A DNA stretch of 64,000 nt from Arthrobacter sp. ATA002 (GCF_026898095.1 NZ_CP114015.1:2232001-2296000); one strand, 5' to 3'. Numbered from the stretch's first letter, positions 36,875-46,558 are shown. Numbers and translations are program-made. Notes: generated by a model not told the origin, from the letters alone.

Positions 36875-38227
36875 TCACTCCCCGCTGGGGCTGGAACTCA
36901 CGCGTTCCTCCCGTTTGCGTCCGGCACGGGCAGCCAGGAACAACAGGGATCCGATCACTACATACACGGCGGCGCTGAGCCAGATGGTTCCGGTTTGCTG
37001 GGTGAGCAGTGCGACGCTCGCAACGATCGCGAGGACCGGCATGATGCGGGGGGCGGCGAAGTGGTCGTGGTCAACGTTGTCCTTTTTGAGGACGAGGACA
37101 CTGATGTTGGCGGAAAGGAACACCAGGAGCAGGAGCAGGACCGTGGTTTCGGCCAGTGTGGCGACATTTCCGGTGAGGGTAAGAACGATCGTCAACCCGG
37201 CAATGACCACGATGGAGACCCAGGGGGTGCGGCGGCCGGGCAGCACGCGGCTGAAGGCACGGGGCAGCAGCTCGGCTTCGGCCAATCCATAGCCGACACG
37301 GCTGGCCATCACCATGAACAACAGCGCTCCGTTGGAAATCGCGATCAGGGCGATAATGCTGAAGAGTCCGGGTGGGATTCCGACGCCGCTGGCGGCGACA
37401 ACATCGAGAAGAGGTCCGGTGGAGTCGGCCAGCTCGGCCGGGGGCAGGACGATGACCGCGCCGATGGCGATGAGGAGATAGACAACCCCGGCGGTGGTGA
37501 TGGCGCCGAACAGTGCCCGGGGGTAGGCCTTGGACGGGTTGCGCACTTCCTCGGCCATGTTTGCCGCCGCTTCGAAGCCGAGGAAAGAGAAGAAGGCAAC
37601 GATAGATGCAGCGAAGGCGCCCTGGAGGGGCGGTACATCCGGTGCAAACTCAAGGAGCCGGGAGGGTTCCCCGTTGCCGGAGGTGAAGACGATGGCTGCA
37701 ACAACGATGACAATGACGAGACCGGTTACCTCGATGATTGAGGCGACAAGGTTCGCGGCGAGGGACTCCTTGACGCCGCGAAGGTTGATCAGTGTCAGCA
37801 GGATGATGAAGACGACCGCCGCAGGGGCGGCCGGCACATCGATGAGCGCTGTCAGGTAGTCGCCCGCGAAAGCGTTGGCGAGGGCGGCGGCCGTGGTGAT
37901 TCCTGAAGCCATCATCAGGAAGCCGACGAGGAAGGACAGGTAGGGAATGCCAAAAGCCCGGTCAACGTAGCGCGCGGCGCCACCAGCATGCGGGTACTTG
38001 GTAATCAGTTCCGCGTATGTCGCGGCAGTGAGCAGTGCGACGACCAGTGCTATCAGCAAGGGTATCCAGATCGCACCGCCGACGTCGGCAGCCATGGTGC
38101 CCACGAGGGTATAGATGCCGGCCCCGAGGGTGTCGCCCACGATGAACGCAAACAGCAGCGGCGCACCGACTGCCCGCTTCAATCCGGTTTGCGGTCTTGA
38201 TGTGGTGGATCCGGAATCCTGAGTCAT
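36875..38227 (-). CDS. APC-family amino acid permease
   Basis: A 450-aa transporter with 12 membrane segments of the amino acid-polyamine-organocation family. The first helix has the substrate/Na-site motif FIVGDTLGAGIYTLVG; later blocks are EESRNPS-type AEEVRNPSKAYPRALFGAI and VMASRVGYGLAEAELLPRAF. The substrate is probably a cationic or neutral amino acid but cannot be fixed. The start chosen is ATG 38227; ATG 38278 would add 17 residues, and neither has a good ribosome site. Confidence 0.85.
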   Translation of the reverse strand: MTQDSGSTTSRPQTGLKRAVGAPLLFAFIVGDTLGAGIYTLVGTMAADVGGAIWIPLLIALVVALLTAATYAELITKYPHAGGAARYVDRAFGIPYLSFLVGFLMMASGITTAAALANAFAGDYLTALIDVPAAPAAVVFIILLTLINLRGVKESLAANLVASIIEVTGLVIVIVVAAIVFTSGNGEPSRLLEFAPDVPPLQGAFAASIVAFFSFLGFEAAANMAEEVRNPSKAYPRALFGAITTAGVVYLLIAIGAVIVLPPAELADSTGPLLDVVAASGVGIPPGLFSIIALIAISNGALLFMVMASRVGYGLAEAELLPRAFSRVLPGRRTPWVSIVVIAGLTIVLTLTGNVATLAETTVLLLLLVFLSANISVLVLKKDNVDHDHFAAPRIMPVLAIVASVALLTQQTGTIWLSAAVYVVIGSLLFLAARAGRKREERVSSSPSGE

Positions 38228-38357
38228 TGGACTATTGGATTCCGTTTGCCCTCCCAGCGCAACTACTTTGGCGATCATTCGCGCAAGCAATCTTCTCCAG
38301 TGTCGCGGACGGATCCGCGGTGGGATAAAACGTCGCTTCCCGGCCCCGCCGGAGCAG

Positions 38358-39281
38358 CTAAACAAATGGCGGCAAGCCGTCGTCGTGCCGGGCGCGCCGG
38401 GACACTCGTTCGACCACATTGACCAGGTCCGTCAGCCCGGGTTCCTCGATCGGAAAGTGCCCGCACTCGGGGAGCATCACCACTTCTGCCGGAGCCGCGA
38501 TTCGGCTCAGCCATCGCGTACTGATTCCAACCGGAGTCCAGGCATCCTCGGCCGGATGGGCCAAAGTGACCGGGATCTGCATCTGCTCCGGCGGAACGTG
38601 GCGGTAAGTCATGTACGACGCGAGGAATCCAACCGGAACCTTGGCCCCTCCACCCCGCGGGTCCACACTGCACAGCAGTGACAGACCGGGGTCACGGCTC
38701 ATCTTCGACAGCGAAGCCACCCAGGACATCGGGATGAGCCGCCGCGCGAGTTTATCGGGGAGGAGGCGTAACAGCGGCCCACATAGGATGCCGAGCGGGC
38801 CGAAGCGCGTAATGGCAGCACGTGTACGCCGGTCCCGCGGGTCAAGCAGACAGGTTGCCACCACTGCCGCCGGACGGCCGGTGCGGGCGGCAACCTCGTA
38901 CGCCAGCATCCCACCGATACTGGCACCCAATAGCACCAGGGGACGGCCGTCGTCCTCCGCGAGTACGAAATCACAGAGCAGCGCGACCCAGTCCTGGTAG
39001 CGCACAGCGGCAGGATCCGGCGAAATCGTCCCGCCGTACAGCGGCATGTCGATGGCGGCCAGCTCGACCTGATCATGCGGCAGAAGTGAGGCAATCGGCC
39101 AGAGAGCCGCACTGTGTCCACCGGCTCCGTGCAGGAGCAGCACCCGCACTGGCGCATGCGGATCAACGCGGCGGAGCACGTGGACTTTGTGCCCTTTCCA
39201 GTTCCACCATGTACTGGCCGGCTCCTGATCCACGCCAGGAACGCCAGGAACGGCGCAGGAAGCCCGCGTAGTCAGCCACAT
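38358..39281 (-). CDS. Alpha/beta-fold hydrolase
   Basis: A 307-aa serine hydrolase. The oxyanion region is VLLLHGAGGHSAALW, the nucleophile elbow LLGASIGGMLA (Ser), the acid in AHPAEDAWTP (Asp) and the His in LPECGHFPIEEP, all in the right order. A lid follows the elbow (about residues 160-225). The substrate is unknown. Start at 39281 is tentative; a shorter start would still keep the fold. Confidence 0.85.
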   Translation of the reverse strand: MWLTTRASCAVPGVPGVDQEPASTWWNWKGHKVHVLRRVDPHAPVRVLLLHGAGGHSAALWPIASLLPHDQVELAAIDMPLYGGTISPDPAAVRYQDWVALLCDFVLAEDDGRPLVLLGASIGGMLAYEVAARTGRPAAVVATCLLDPRDRRTRAAITRFGPLGILCGPLLRLLPDKLARRLIPMSWVASLSKMSRDPGLSLLCSVDPRGGGAKVPVGFLASYMTYRHVPPEQMQIPVTLAHPAEDAWTPVGISTRWLSRIAAPAEVVMLPECGHFPIEEPGLTDLVNVVERVSRRARHDDGLPPFV

Positions 39282-39343
39282 CCGGATAGGTCATGTTGAC
39301 ACCCTATTGGTAGATACCCGGCGAGCACCGCCGGTATCCTCCG

Positions 39344-39811
39344 TCAGCTCGAAGCGCGCGAGTCGCGGGCGGCGGCGAGTTCCTGGTACAACTCCATGCA
39401 GCGAAGGCGGGCCGGGGAGAAGTCGTAGGGCATCTTGCCGACGGCTTCGAATACTCTCATAGTTTCCTGCCCGCTGCTGGAGCTTTGGCAGACCTCACCG
39501 CTCCCCTCATCCCCTGTAGCCGGGTGCAATTCCTCCCAGGAGTCGAAAAGTGCGTCGTCGCCCGCAGCCAGACCGGAATCCGCGATGACGGCCTCCAGCA
39601 CCAGTTCGAAGGCGTGACGTTCGGCAGCCACCTGTGCCACGCGGGGGTCGTCGACAGCAACCGTGTCATCGAGGGCTTCCTCGGCGGCATCAACGCGGCC
39701 GGATTCCTCCCGCAGGTCCGGGTTGGTGGCCAAAGCGATGAAACGGGAGGCGTGAACGGCAGTGCCGAGCGGACCGAAGATCCGCTCCATGACCAGCAGG
39801 CCGTCCAGCAT
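39344..39811 (-). CDS. Hypothetical acidic protein
   Basis: A 155-aa soluble, helix-rich and acidic ORF (many Glu/Asp; ESGRVDAAEEALDDTVAVDD) that I do not recognise. The ATG at 39811 has GAGGAAGA upstream. It lies between the hydrolase and rarA genes, all on the minus strand; spacing of about 60-95 bases leaves open whether it is co-transcribed. Confidence 0.55.
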   Translation of the reverse strand: MLDGLLVMERIFGPLGTAVHASRFIALATNPDLREESGRVDAAEEALDDTVAVDDPRVAQVAAERHAFELVLEAVIADSGLAAGDDALFDSWEELHPATGDEGSGEVCQSSSSGQETMRVFEAVGKMPYDFSPARLRCMELYQELAAARDSRASS

Positions 39812-39905
39812 GAGCGGGGTCTTCCTCGGCGGGCAGGACGTGAGTCCATCCTCACATACAGGGAAGGCGCCGCTCCAATTACCTCACGCGGAGCCGGTCG
39901 CGTTA

Positions 39906-41252
39906 TCAGTCACGAACCGGTCCGTTCGAGGAGGTGCCGGGTGGATCCGGTTTAGCCGATGCAGGTGCCGCTGCCCGGAGCCGCGCCCAGTGGGCCAGCC
40001 GTTCGGAAATGGCCCGCTCGTACCCGCGTGTGCCGGGCTGGTAGAAGGTTTCCCGGGGCATGCCGTCTGGGAAATAATTCGCGCCGGAGAATCCGGCCTG
40101 GGTGTCGGGGTCGTACTGGTAGCCGTCGCCGTAGCCGAGGTCTTTCATCAGCCGGGTCGGGGCATTCAGGATGTGCGCCGGCGGCATCAGCGACCCGGTG
40201 CGTTTCGCCGCAGCACGCGCCCTGTTGAACCCGCGGTATACACCGATGGACTTGGGCGCGGTGGCGAGGTAGACGACGGCCTGCGCGATGGCGAGTTCGC
40301 CTTCGGGTGAGCCGAGGCGTTCGTACACGTCCCACGCGGCGAGGGCCTGTTGCACGGCCTGGGGGTCGGCCATGCCGACATCTTCGGTCGCGAACCGGGT
40401 AATGCGGCGGGCGATGAACAGGGGGTCCTCACCGCCGTCGAGCATCCGCGCCAGCCAGTACAGCGCCGCGTCCGGGTCCGAGCCCCGCATGGCTTTGTGC
40501 AGCGCGGAGATCAGGTTGTAATGACCTTCCTGCCCCTTGTCATAGAGCGGTGCCCGTTTCTGCACCGCCGCAGCAAGCGCCGCCGTGTCCACGGGCGCGG
40601 GAAGGGCATGGACCTGCTCGATCATGTTCAGCAGATACCGGCCGTCACCGTCCGCCATCGCAACCAGCGCCTGCCGGGCATCATTCGTCAGCGGCAGCGG
40701 TGCGCCGAGGAGCTCCTCGGCGCGGGCAATGAGGGTCTGGAGCGCGACGTCGTCGAGGCGTTTCAACACGAAAACCTGGGCCCGGGACAGGAGCGCCCCG
40801 TTGAGCTCAAAGCTCGGGTTCTCCGTCGTCGCGCCGACGAGGACGACGGTGCCGTCTTCGACGTACGGCAGGAACGAGTCCTGCTGGGCGCGGTTGAACC
40901 GGTGGATCTCGTCAACGAACAGCATTGTGCCCTGGCCGACCTCCCGCCGGCGCTGCGCCGCGGAGAACACCTTGCGGAGGTCGGCGACGCCGGAGAAGGT
41001 GGCGGAGAGCGGTTCGAACGCCAGGTCGGTCTGCTCGGCGAGGAGCCGAGCGATCGTCGTCTTCCCGCACCCCGGCGGACCCCACAACACCATCGACACC
41101 AGCCGGTGGGCCTCCACCATCCGGCCGATCGGACCAGACGATGCGAGCAGGTGGTCCTGCCCGACGACGCCGCGCAGGGTGCGGGGCCGGAGCCGGTCAG
41201 CCAGAGGCCGCGAGGCGTCGTCGGCCTCAAACAGGGACGGTGCGTCGTTCAC
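39906..41252 (-). CDS. rarA: Replication-associated recombination protein A (RarA/MgsA)
   Basis: A 448-aa AAA+ ATPase of the clamp-loader-like RarA/MgsA/WRNIP1 family that acts at stalled replication forks. Walker A GPPGCGKTT, Walker B MLFVDEIHRFN, sensor 1 VLVGATTENPSFELN and the C-terminal tetramer domain (QKRAPLYDKGQEGHYNLISA, GSDPDAALYWLARML) are all present. Start is GTG 41252; the ORF can be extended upstream without conserved sequence. Frame intact. Confidence 0.93.
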   Translation of the reverse strand: MNDAPSLFEADDASRPLADRLRPRTLRGVVGQDHLLASSGPIGRMVEAHRLVSMVLWGPPGCGKTTIARLLAEQTDLAFEPLSATFSGVADLRKVFSAAQRRREVGQGTMLFVDEIHRFNRAQQDSFLPYVEDGTVVLVGATTENPSFELNGALLSRAQVFVLKRLDDVALQTLIARAEELLGAPLPLTNDARQALVAMADGDGRYLLNMIEQVHALPAPVDTAALAAAVQKRAPLYDKGQEGHYNLISALHKAMRGSDPDAALYWLARMLDGGEDPLFIARRITRFATEDVGMADPQAVQQALAAWDVYERLGSPEGELAIAQAVVYLATAPKSIGVYRGFNRARAAAKRTGSLMPPAHILNAPTRLMKDLGYGDGYQYDPDTQAGFSGANYFPDGMPRETFYQPGTRGYERAISERLAHWARLRAAAPASAKPDPPGTSSNGPVRD

Positions 41253-41536
41253 GAGTGTTCCCGGGTGTGGCCGCCGACCTTCAGCGACTGCGCTGTGTCG
41301 CGGGCGACCTGCTGCAGCTGGGTCCCGGAGAGCGTCACCGGGACGTCCGCCCGGCCTGCTCCAGACCCGCTGCGGGGAGCACGTCAACCCGAGCCCGCGT
41401 GTGCTGCTGCAATTTCCCGCCAATCATCCGATCTCCTTCGCACGGAGTTACATTTCGTCCAGAGATACATTACGAGCAAATACACCGCTGCGGGGACCCT
41501 ACCCCCCAAGGTGGCAGACGGCGAAGGAACAGAACC

Positions 41537-42523
41537 ATGCCCGACACGATGCGTGCAATCCGCCTCACCGGCCCCGTCGACGTCGACGGTCTCACCATCA
41601 GTGAGGTGCCGATCCCCGGTGTGCGACCCGGACAGGTCCGCATCCGGGTGACGGCGTTCGGGATCAACGAATCCGAAAAGACGAGCCGCGAAGGCAAATC
41701 TGACGCCGACTTCGCCTTCCCCCGCATCCTCGGCATCGAAGCGGTCGGTGTGATCGACGCAGTCGGAGAGGGTGTTGACCTCGAACCCGGCTCGAAGGTC
41801 GCTACGATGATGGGCGGACTCGGCCGGTCCATCGACGGAAGCTACGCCGAATACACCGTCGTCGACGCGGCGAATGTGATCCCCTTCGAGACCTCGCTGC
41901 CGTGGGACATCGTTGGAGCCCTGCCTGAAATGATGCAAACCGCGCACGGCGCCCTCACCGCGGTGCAGCTCCAACCCGGGCAGAGCATCCTGATCCACGG
42001 CGGGACCTCCACCGTCGGATTGACCGCGACGGCGATCGCGCACAACCTCGGCGCCACCGTCATCGCCACCACCCGCAACCCCGCCCATTTCGACGTCATC
42101 ACACACGCCGGCGCCGATCACGCCATCCTGGACAACGCCGCGCTGCCGGACACCGTCCGGGGACTTGCCCCGGCGGGGCTGGACGCGGCGCTCGAGTTCG
42201 TCAGCGCCGCCGCACTCCCGGCCACACTGGCCCTGGTCCGCCCAGCCGGCACCGTCTGCTTCGTCGGCGCACTCACGGGACAGTGGACCATCCCGGACTT
42301 CTCACCGTTCAGCATTCCCTCCGGCGTCCGACTCACCAGCTACGCCGGCGCCGCCCGGGACCTCCCGGCCGCCGCGTTCGACTCCTATCTCAAGGCGATC
42401 GAAGCAGGAAACCTCCATGTCACCATTGCCGGCACCTACCAGGGATTCGACGGCGTTGCGGCGGCGCACCGCGCCCTCGCCTCCGGCGGCCGGCCGGGGA
42501 AACACGTCGTCGTTCTCGCCTGA
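41537..42523 (+). CDS. NADPH:quinone oxidoreductase-type medium-chain reductase
   Basis: A 328-aa zinc-free medium-chain dehydrogenase/reductase. GroES-like domain at residues about 10-120 (FPRILGIEAVGVIDAVGEGV) and Rossmann domain at about 125-270 with the NADPH motif ILIHGGTSTVGLTATAIAHN. Typical reaction: one- or two-electron reduction of quinones or enones with NADPH. ATG 41537 follows GAAGGAACAG. Monocistronic, convergent with an ArsR-type gene. Confidence 0.87.
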   Translation: MPDTMRAIRLTGPVDVDGLTISEVPIPGVRPGQVRIRVTAFGINESEKTSREGKSDADFAFPRILGIEAVGVIDAVGEGVDLEPGSKVATMMGGLGRSIDGSYAEYTVVDAANVIPFETSLPWDIVGALPEMMQTAHGALTAVQLQPGQSILIHGGTSTVGLTATAIAHNLGATVIATTRNPAHFDVITHAGADHAILDNAALPDTVRGLAPAGLDAALEFVSAAALPATLALVRPAGTVCFVGALTGQWTIPDFSPFSIPSGVRLTSYAGAARDLPAAAFDSYLKAIEAGNLHVTIAGTYQGFDGVAAAHRALASGGRPGKHVVVLA

Positions 42524-42553
42524 CTCCCCCTGAGGTGCCGGCATCCGACGTCG

Positions 42554-43132
42554 TTAACCTCCAGTCCCTGCTTCGCTGCGGTCGCCTATCTGGTCCGCCG
42601 TTTTGTGAAGGATGAACAGGCCCCCGTACGAGGGCTGATCGGAACGCTGCTGGTCGGTGTCCGTGTATTCGCTGAGCACGGCGTGGACCCGGGTGACGAG
42701 ATCCTCGGCGTCTTGTGGTGAGAGGTGCAGCACGAAGCGTGAAAGGTTGGCGAGTGCGTCCGGACCTGCTTCGGTCACTTCCTCGCGCAACGCGTCCAAC
42801 TGGGCGAGGGGTCCATCCTGGCCGGCATCATGCAATGCCGTATCCAGGTTCCACGATCGCCCGGTCGAGCGGTATGGCTTCTCCAGCGCACCACTTATGC
42901 CTGTACGAACTTCAGCGGGTTCAAGGAATCCCGCGGCGAGCAGCTGCCGCACGTGGTAAAGGACGGTCCCCGGATCATGTCCCAAACGGTCAGCGAGCTG
43001 TTTATTGGTCAGCTCGTGGAGCCCGCACAGGCGAAGTATCCTCAGGCGCAGCGGATGAGCCAGCGCCTTGATTTCCTGAGCGTTGGCAGCGGGATTCTTC
43101 CGTTTCGCGTCCGGCCGCTTCGAGTCGGTCAT
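42554..43132 (-). CDS. ArsR-type winged-helix regulator
   Basis: A 192-aa DNA-binding protein. Winged helix at residues about 18-85 (QEIKALAHPLRLRILRLCGL, NKQLADRLGHDPGTVLYHVR); the rest is an all-helical effector part of unknown ligand, without metal Cys clusters. It is divergent from the MFS gene, with short dyads in the gap (for example GATTT/AAATC near 43151), so it likely regulates the exporter. Confidence 0.83.
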   Translation of the reverse strand: MTDSKRPDAKRKNPAANAQEIKALAHPLRLRILRLCGLHELTNKQLADRLGHDPGTVLYHVRQLLAAGFLEPAEVRTGISGALEKPYRSTGRSWNLDTALHDAGQDGPLAQLDALREEVTEAGPDALANLSRFVLHLSPQDAEDLVTRVHAVLSEYTDTDQQRSDQPSYGGLFILHKTADQIGDRSEAGTGG

Positions 43133-43206
43133 AAACCCATTCTAGGTGGGATTTAGGAAAATCAACTCCCTTGAACTTTCTCAATTGGTGTGCCATGGTT
43201 CAGCGC

Positions 43207-44457
43207 ATGACGAATAGCGCGCCGCAGGCGAAAATGAGGGATCGGTTGTCTCTCGGGGCTTCCTTTTGGAAGCTGTGGACTTCATCGGGCCTGTCCAACC
43301 TTGCGGATGGAGTCTTTAAGATCGCGTTGCCGCTGATGGCGGTTCAGCTCACGCAGTCTCCAACGCTGATCGCTGGGCTCACTGTGGCTGCAACCCTTCC
43401 CTGGCTTTTCTTCGCATTAACCGCAGGAGCACTGGCGGACCGGTTGGACCGGCGGAATCTGATGCTGTGGGCCAACTTTAGCCGCGCTGTCCTGCCCGCT
43501 CTGCTGATAGCAGTGATCCTTCTCGACCTTGGGTCCATCTGGGCCCTGTACGTCGTCGCACTGATGGTGGGGGTGGCCGAAACACTGTACGACACTTCAG
43601 CGCAATCGATCCTGCCCCAGGTAGTCAACAAGGATCAGCTTTCCCGCGCCAACGGCCGGCTTTACGCCGTCGAACTCACCGCGAATCAGTTCATTGGGCC
43701 GCCCTTGGGCGGGCTGCTCGTAGGCATTGGCGTCATCGCAGGCTTCGCTGTCCCGGCAGCGCTATGGCTTGCCGCGGTTGGCGGTTTGCTCCTGCTGCCG
43801 GGCAGCTTCGGGATAGAACGGGAACAAAAAACGACGCTGCGGTTCGACATCAAGGAAGGACTGAAGTTTCTCTGGAACCAGAAGATCCTTCGCATACTTG
43901 CGCTCATGACCGGGATTTTCAACTTCGCGTCCAGCGCGGCTTCCGCCGTCTTCGTTCTGTTCGCCGTCGGGCCCGCCTCAGAAATGGGGCTGTCCGAAAT
44001 CGGATTCGGTCTACTCCTCACGGCATCCGCCGTCGGTGCCTTCCTGGGTTCGTTCATCGCGGAACCAGTGGAAGCCAAACTCGGCCGATCCAAATCCCTG
44101 GCGCTCACCATCCTTGGCTGCGCACTGTTCGTCGGAGCGCCGGCACTCACCAGCAACCCCTATGTATTGGGGCCCATATTCTTCGTGGGCGGCGTATTGA
44201 TTGTGCTGTGGAACGTCATCACAGTCTCCCTGCGGCAACGAATCACCCCAAACCGGTTGCTGGGCCGCGTCAACAGCGCCTACCGCCTTCTGGCCTGGGG
44301 ATCCATGCCCCTTGGGGCGGCAGCTGGAGGGCTGCTCGGCCAATGGCTGGGACTCCAGGCCATGTTCGGCATTATGGGAGTACTCACCCTCGCTCTATTG
44401 GTGATGATGCCGATCCTCACGGACAAAGCCATCACTGCTGCGGAGGCAAGCGGCTAA
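43207..44457 (+). CDS. MFS exporter (drug/macrolide-type)
   Basis: A 416-aa major facilitator with 12 membrane segments of the MefA/enterobactin-exporter-like group. MFS signature between helices 2 and 3: GALADRLDRRNLML; later RANGRLYAVELTANQFIGPP and GRVNSAYRLLAWGSMPLGA. Possible starts are TTG 43171, ATG 43195 and ATG 43207; none has a clear ribosome site, and 43207 gives the usual N-terminus. It probably exports a hydrophobic drug under the ArsR-type neighbour's control. Frame intact. Confidence 0.87.
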   Translation: MTNSAPQAKMRDRLSLGASFWKLWTSSGLSNLADGVFKIALPLMAVQLTQSPTLIAGLTVAATLPWLFFALTAGALADRLDRRNLMLWANFSRAVLPALLIAVILLDLGSIWALYVVALMVGVAETLYDTSAQSILPQVVNKDQLSRANGRLYAVELTANQFIGPPLGGLLVGIGVIAGFAVPAALWLAAVGGLLLLPGSFGIEREQKTTLRFDIKEGLKFLWNQKILRILALMTGIFNFASSAASAVFVLFAVGPASEMGLSEIGFGLLLTASAVGAFLGSFIAEPVEAKLGRSKSLALTILGCALFVGAPALTSNPYVLGPIFFVGGVLIVLWNVITVSLRQRITPNRLLGRVNSAYRLLAWGSMPLGAAAGGLLGQWLGLQAMFGIMGVLTLALLVMMPILTDKAITAAEASG

Positions 44458-44546
44458 ACCAATCTCTGGTTTCATACTCATTGCCAGCCCCTGGTGGGCC
44501 AGTACTCCAGTCACAATCCGTCCTCCCTTAGCAGGGTCGGGGTCGG

Positions 44547-44825
44547 TCACCTGACGCCGGTTGCCGAGTTACTACCGGCGTCGCGGCTAGAGGTGTTGGC
44601 ACGGCGACCGATGAGGAACCAAAGAAGCGGACCGATTACGGGGAAGGCAAGCACCACGAGCACCCATACCGCCTGCGCGAAGCCGGTGAGGTGGTGGGAG
44701 CGCGCAATGCCGATGACAGCCGCTGCAAACAGGAGCAGAGCAAGTATCCCAATCCCGAGGACGGTGAACTCCCACTGAGCGGGAATGACCGGGTTTGCGC
44801 CTTCAGCTGCTCTCAATGCCAGCAT
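44547..44825 (-). CDS. PLDc N-terminal-domain (PLDc_N) small membrane protein
   Basis: A 92-aa protein with two membrane helices (FTVLGIGILALLLFAAAVIG and QAVWVLVVLAFPVIGPLLWFL), the pattern of the PLDc_N/SdpI-like domain found alone in Actinobacteria. It ends in a polar tail. Role unknown. Confidence 0.75.
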   Translation of the reverse strand: MLALRAAEGANPVIPAQWEFTVLGIGILALLLFAAAVIGIARSHHLTGFAQAVWVLVVLAFPVIGPLLWFLIGRRANTSSRDAGSNSATGVR

Positions 44826-44899
44826 TACAGTCCCCCATGTTGAATGGCCCCGCGAAATACGAAGGCCATCTCCACCCTAGCCACTGATCTCACGTTTCC

Positions 44900-45454
44900 T
44901 CAGGATCCTTCAGCGCGCGCTTCCCTTGGTTTGGTTCGACGGCTGTTGATCCGATAGCGGGTGATGCGTTGGATCATGACGGGATACAGGTGAAGGATCA
45001 TCCCGAGAAGCAGGATCTGGGCGGCACCTCGAGGATGTGATGTAGCCGCGGCCATGATCGCCAGTACTGCGGTAGCGGAGAAGCCGAGAAGGTGACCGGT
45101 TTCGGACTGCTCGGTTCCTCTGAGGAAGCGGGCTTTGCCGGATGCTCCTTGCTCTGTTCGCCGCATCTGCATGATGATCCTGTTCCAGCCGACGACGCCG
45201 AGCAAGCGCCGGAGTGCCTCCGCTCCCAGCAGGATGTAAATTCGTGGCTCGACTGGACTGACCCGGTAGCGCTGGCGGGCAACATCCACCAGTGCCGGAC
45301 CGGCCAGGAGCGCCATGAAGAGAAAAGCGCCCTGGACAACGACCGCATATACCAGGTGATCGGGTCCTATCGCGAACCAGCCGGCCACCGTCAGTCCGAG
45401 ACCGAACACCAGACCCAAAGCCGCCGAGCCGGCCTGTCCATTAGGTGCTGCCAT
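44900..45454 (-). CDS. CrtO-like (glycosyl-diaponeurosporenoate acyltransferase type) membrane protein
   Basis: A 184-aa membrane protein with about four segments. The layout resembles the CrtO acyltransferase family: a loop RIYILLGAEALRRLLGVVGW, a polar stretch with a conserved-type RGTEQSETGHLLGF, and a late LHLYPVMIQRITRYRINSR. No other carotenoid genes are near, so the substrate is probably not staphyloxanthin. The similarity is by pattern only. Confidence 0.55.
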   Translation of the reverse strand: MAAPNGQAGSAALGLVFGLGLTVAGWFAIGPDHLVYAVVVQGAFLFMALLAGPALVDVARQRYRVSPVEPRIYILLGAEALRRLLGVVGWNRIIMQMRRTEQGASGKARFLRGTEQSETGHLLGFSATAVLAIMAAATSHPRGAAQILLLGMILHLYPVMIQRITRYRINSRRTKPREARAEGS

Positions 45455-45730
45455 CGCATCTCCCGGACACCGCGCGACGCGCGAAGAGCGATGAGGGGCT
45501 GCGGTCGAACGGCAGAGGCCCAGTGTCTGCGTGGAGAGGGCAGCTCGCTAACCTGATCCGCGTATCGGCGTTCATCCCGGTATCTGCTGCTCTGGTTCGT
45601 CGATCCCCCGTTGTCATGCACCGAGTCTAACCAGGTGCTTTCTTTGGGCTGTCGCTTAGGCCGGTCCCCTGCGGTGCGTACCAACCCGGGAGGGTGTCGC
45701 TGCGCGACGGGTAGGAGTAGGAACAGTCTT

Positions 45731-46246
45731 ATGATCCTTCCTGCTGTTCGCGATCCTCGTCTCGTATCCATCCGGCGAGGTGGACACCTGACCGAGGCCG
45801 ACCACCAGGTCCTGGCATTGTGGGCCGCTACCTGCGCCGAGCATGTTCTGGAGCTGTTCGAAAGATCCAACCGCGCGGATGATCGGCCTCGTAGGGCAAT
45901 TGAAGCGGTACGAGCCTGGACACGCAGCGAGGCGAAGATGATGGCCACCCGTGCAGCCGGAGGACATGCAATGGGCGCTGCTCGTCCTTTCAGTGGTGCT
46001 TCCCGCTTCGCGGCGTACGCGGCCGGCCAGGCGGCCTGTGTGGCCCACGTTCCCGAACACGATCTGGGGGCCGCCGCGTATGCCATCAAGGCCGCTGCAG
46101 CTGCGGCACCCCGCAACCAGCAACGAGCCGCCGCGCGTGCTGAGCGTGACTGGCAGCGTCAGCAGATTCCCGGCCACCTCCACACCCTTGTCCTGGACGA
46201 CCAAAACCGCAGGAATAACATCTGCTGGTTCGTCTTCGACGACTAG
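45731..46246 (+). CDS. Putative immunity protein (Imm-5-like)
   Basis: A 171-aa Ala- and Arg-rich helical protein. It starts MILPAVRDPRLVSIRRGGHL, then HQVLALWAATCAEHVLELFE, DRPRRAIEAVRAWTRSEAKM, and EHDLGAAAYAIKAAAAAAP, the arrangement of Imm-5-like immunity proteins. The ATG at 45731 is preceded by GGAGTAGGAAC. No polymorphic toxin gene lies beside it, so it may protect against toxins of other cells or have another role. Confidence 0.75.
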   Translation: MILPAVRDPRLVSIRRGGHLTEADHQVLALWAATCAEHVLELFERSNRADDRPRRAIEAVRAWTRSEAKMMATRAAGGHAMGAARPFSGASRFAAYAAGQAACVAHVPEHDLGAAAYAIKAAAAAAPRNQQRAAARAERDWQRQQIPGHLHTLVLDDQNRRNNICWFVFDD

Positions 46247-46333
46247 ACACCTCTGATGAGCAGTTAGTAACCCATCCCTTCACCTGGACAATTTTGCTTC
46301 GCCCGTGAGTGCTTACTTGCTAGTGGTTACCCT

Positions 46334-46417
46334 TTATCCCTTCGACTTGTACTTCCCGCACGAACCGCAGTGGTTGTTCGGGCAACCGGCCTGTCGTTTC
46401 ATGGCAGGTCGTGCCAT
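46334..46417 (-). CDS. Candidate 27-aa Cys-rich peptide
   Basis: The stretch 46247-46558 has no gene on the usual scale. On the minus strand, a 28-codon frame from ATG 46417 to TAA encodes a peptide starting MARPAMKRQAG and ending CPNNHCGSCGKYKSKG, with Cys at 12, 17 and 20 plus a His: a small metal-ribbon-like pattern. GAGGGAGGG lies about nine bases upstream. It may still be chance. Confidence 0.3.
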   Translation of the reverse strand: MARPAMKRQAGCPNNHCGSCGKYKSKG

Positions 46418-46558
46418 GCACACGCCGCCCTCCCTCGTTCTCATTGGTCCGGCGGCAGTGTGCCGGCGCTTGGCGCCGGGCATGCGTCATACACCGGCCC
46501 TTCATGCCGTGCGGAAGTACGTTGGGCTAACCGGTTAAGCGGAGGTAGTGCTGCAGAT

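Noticed and set aside
42554-44457. ArsR-MFS pair as a metal-resistance system
   Set aside because: The ArsR-type protein has no metal-binding Cys cluster and the MFS protein is of a drug-exporter group, so drug efflux is the better reading.
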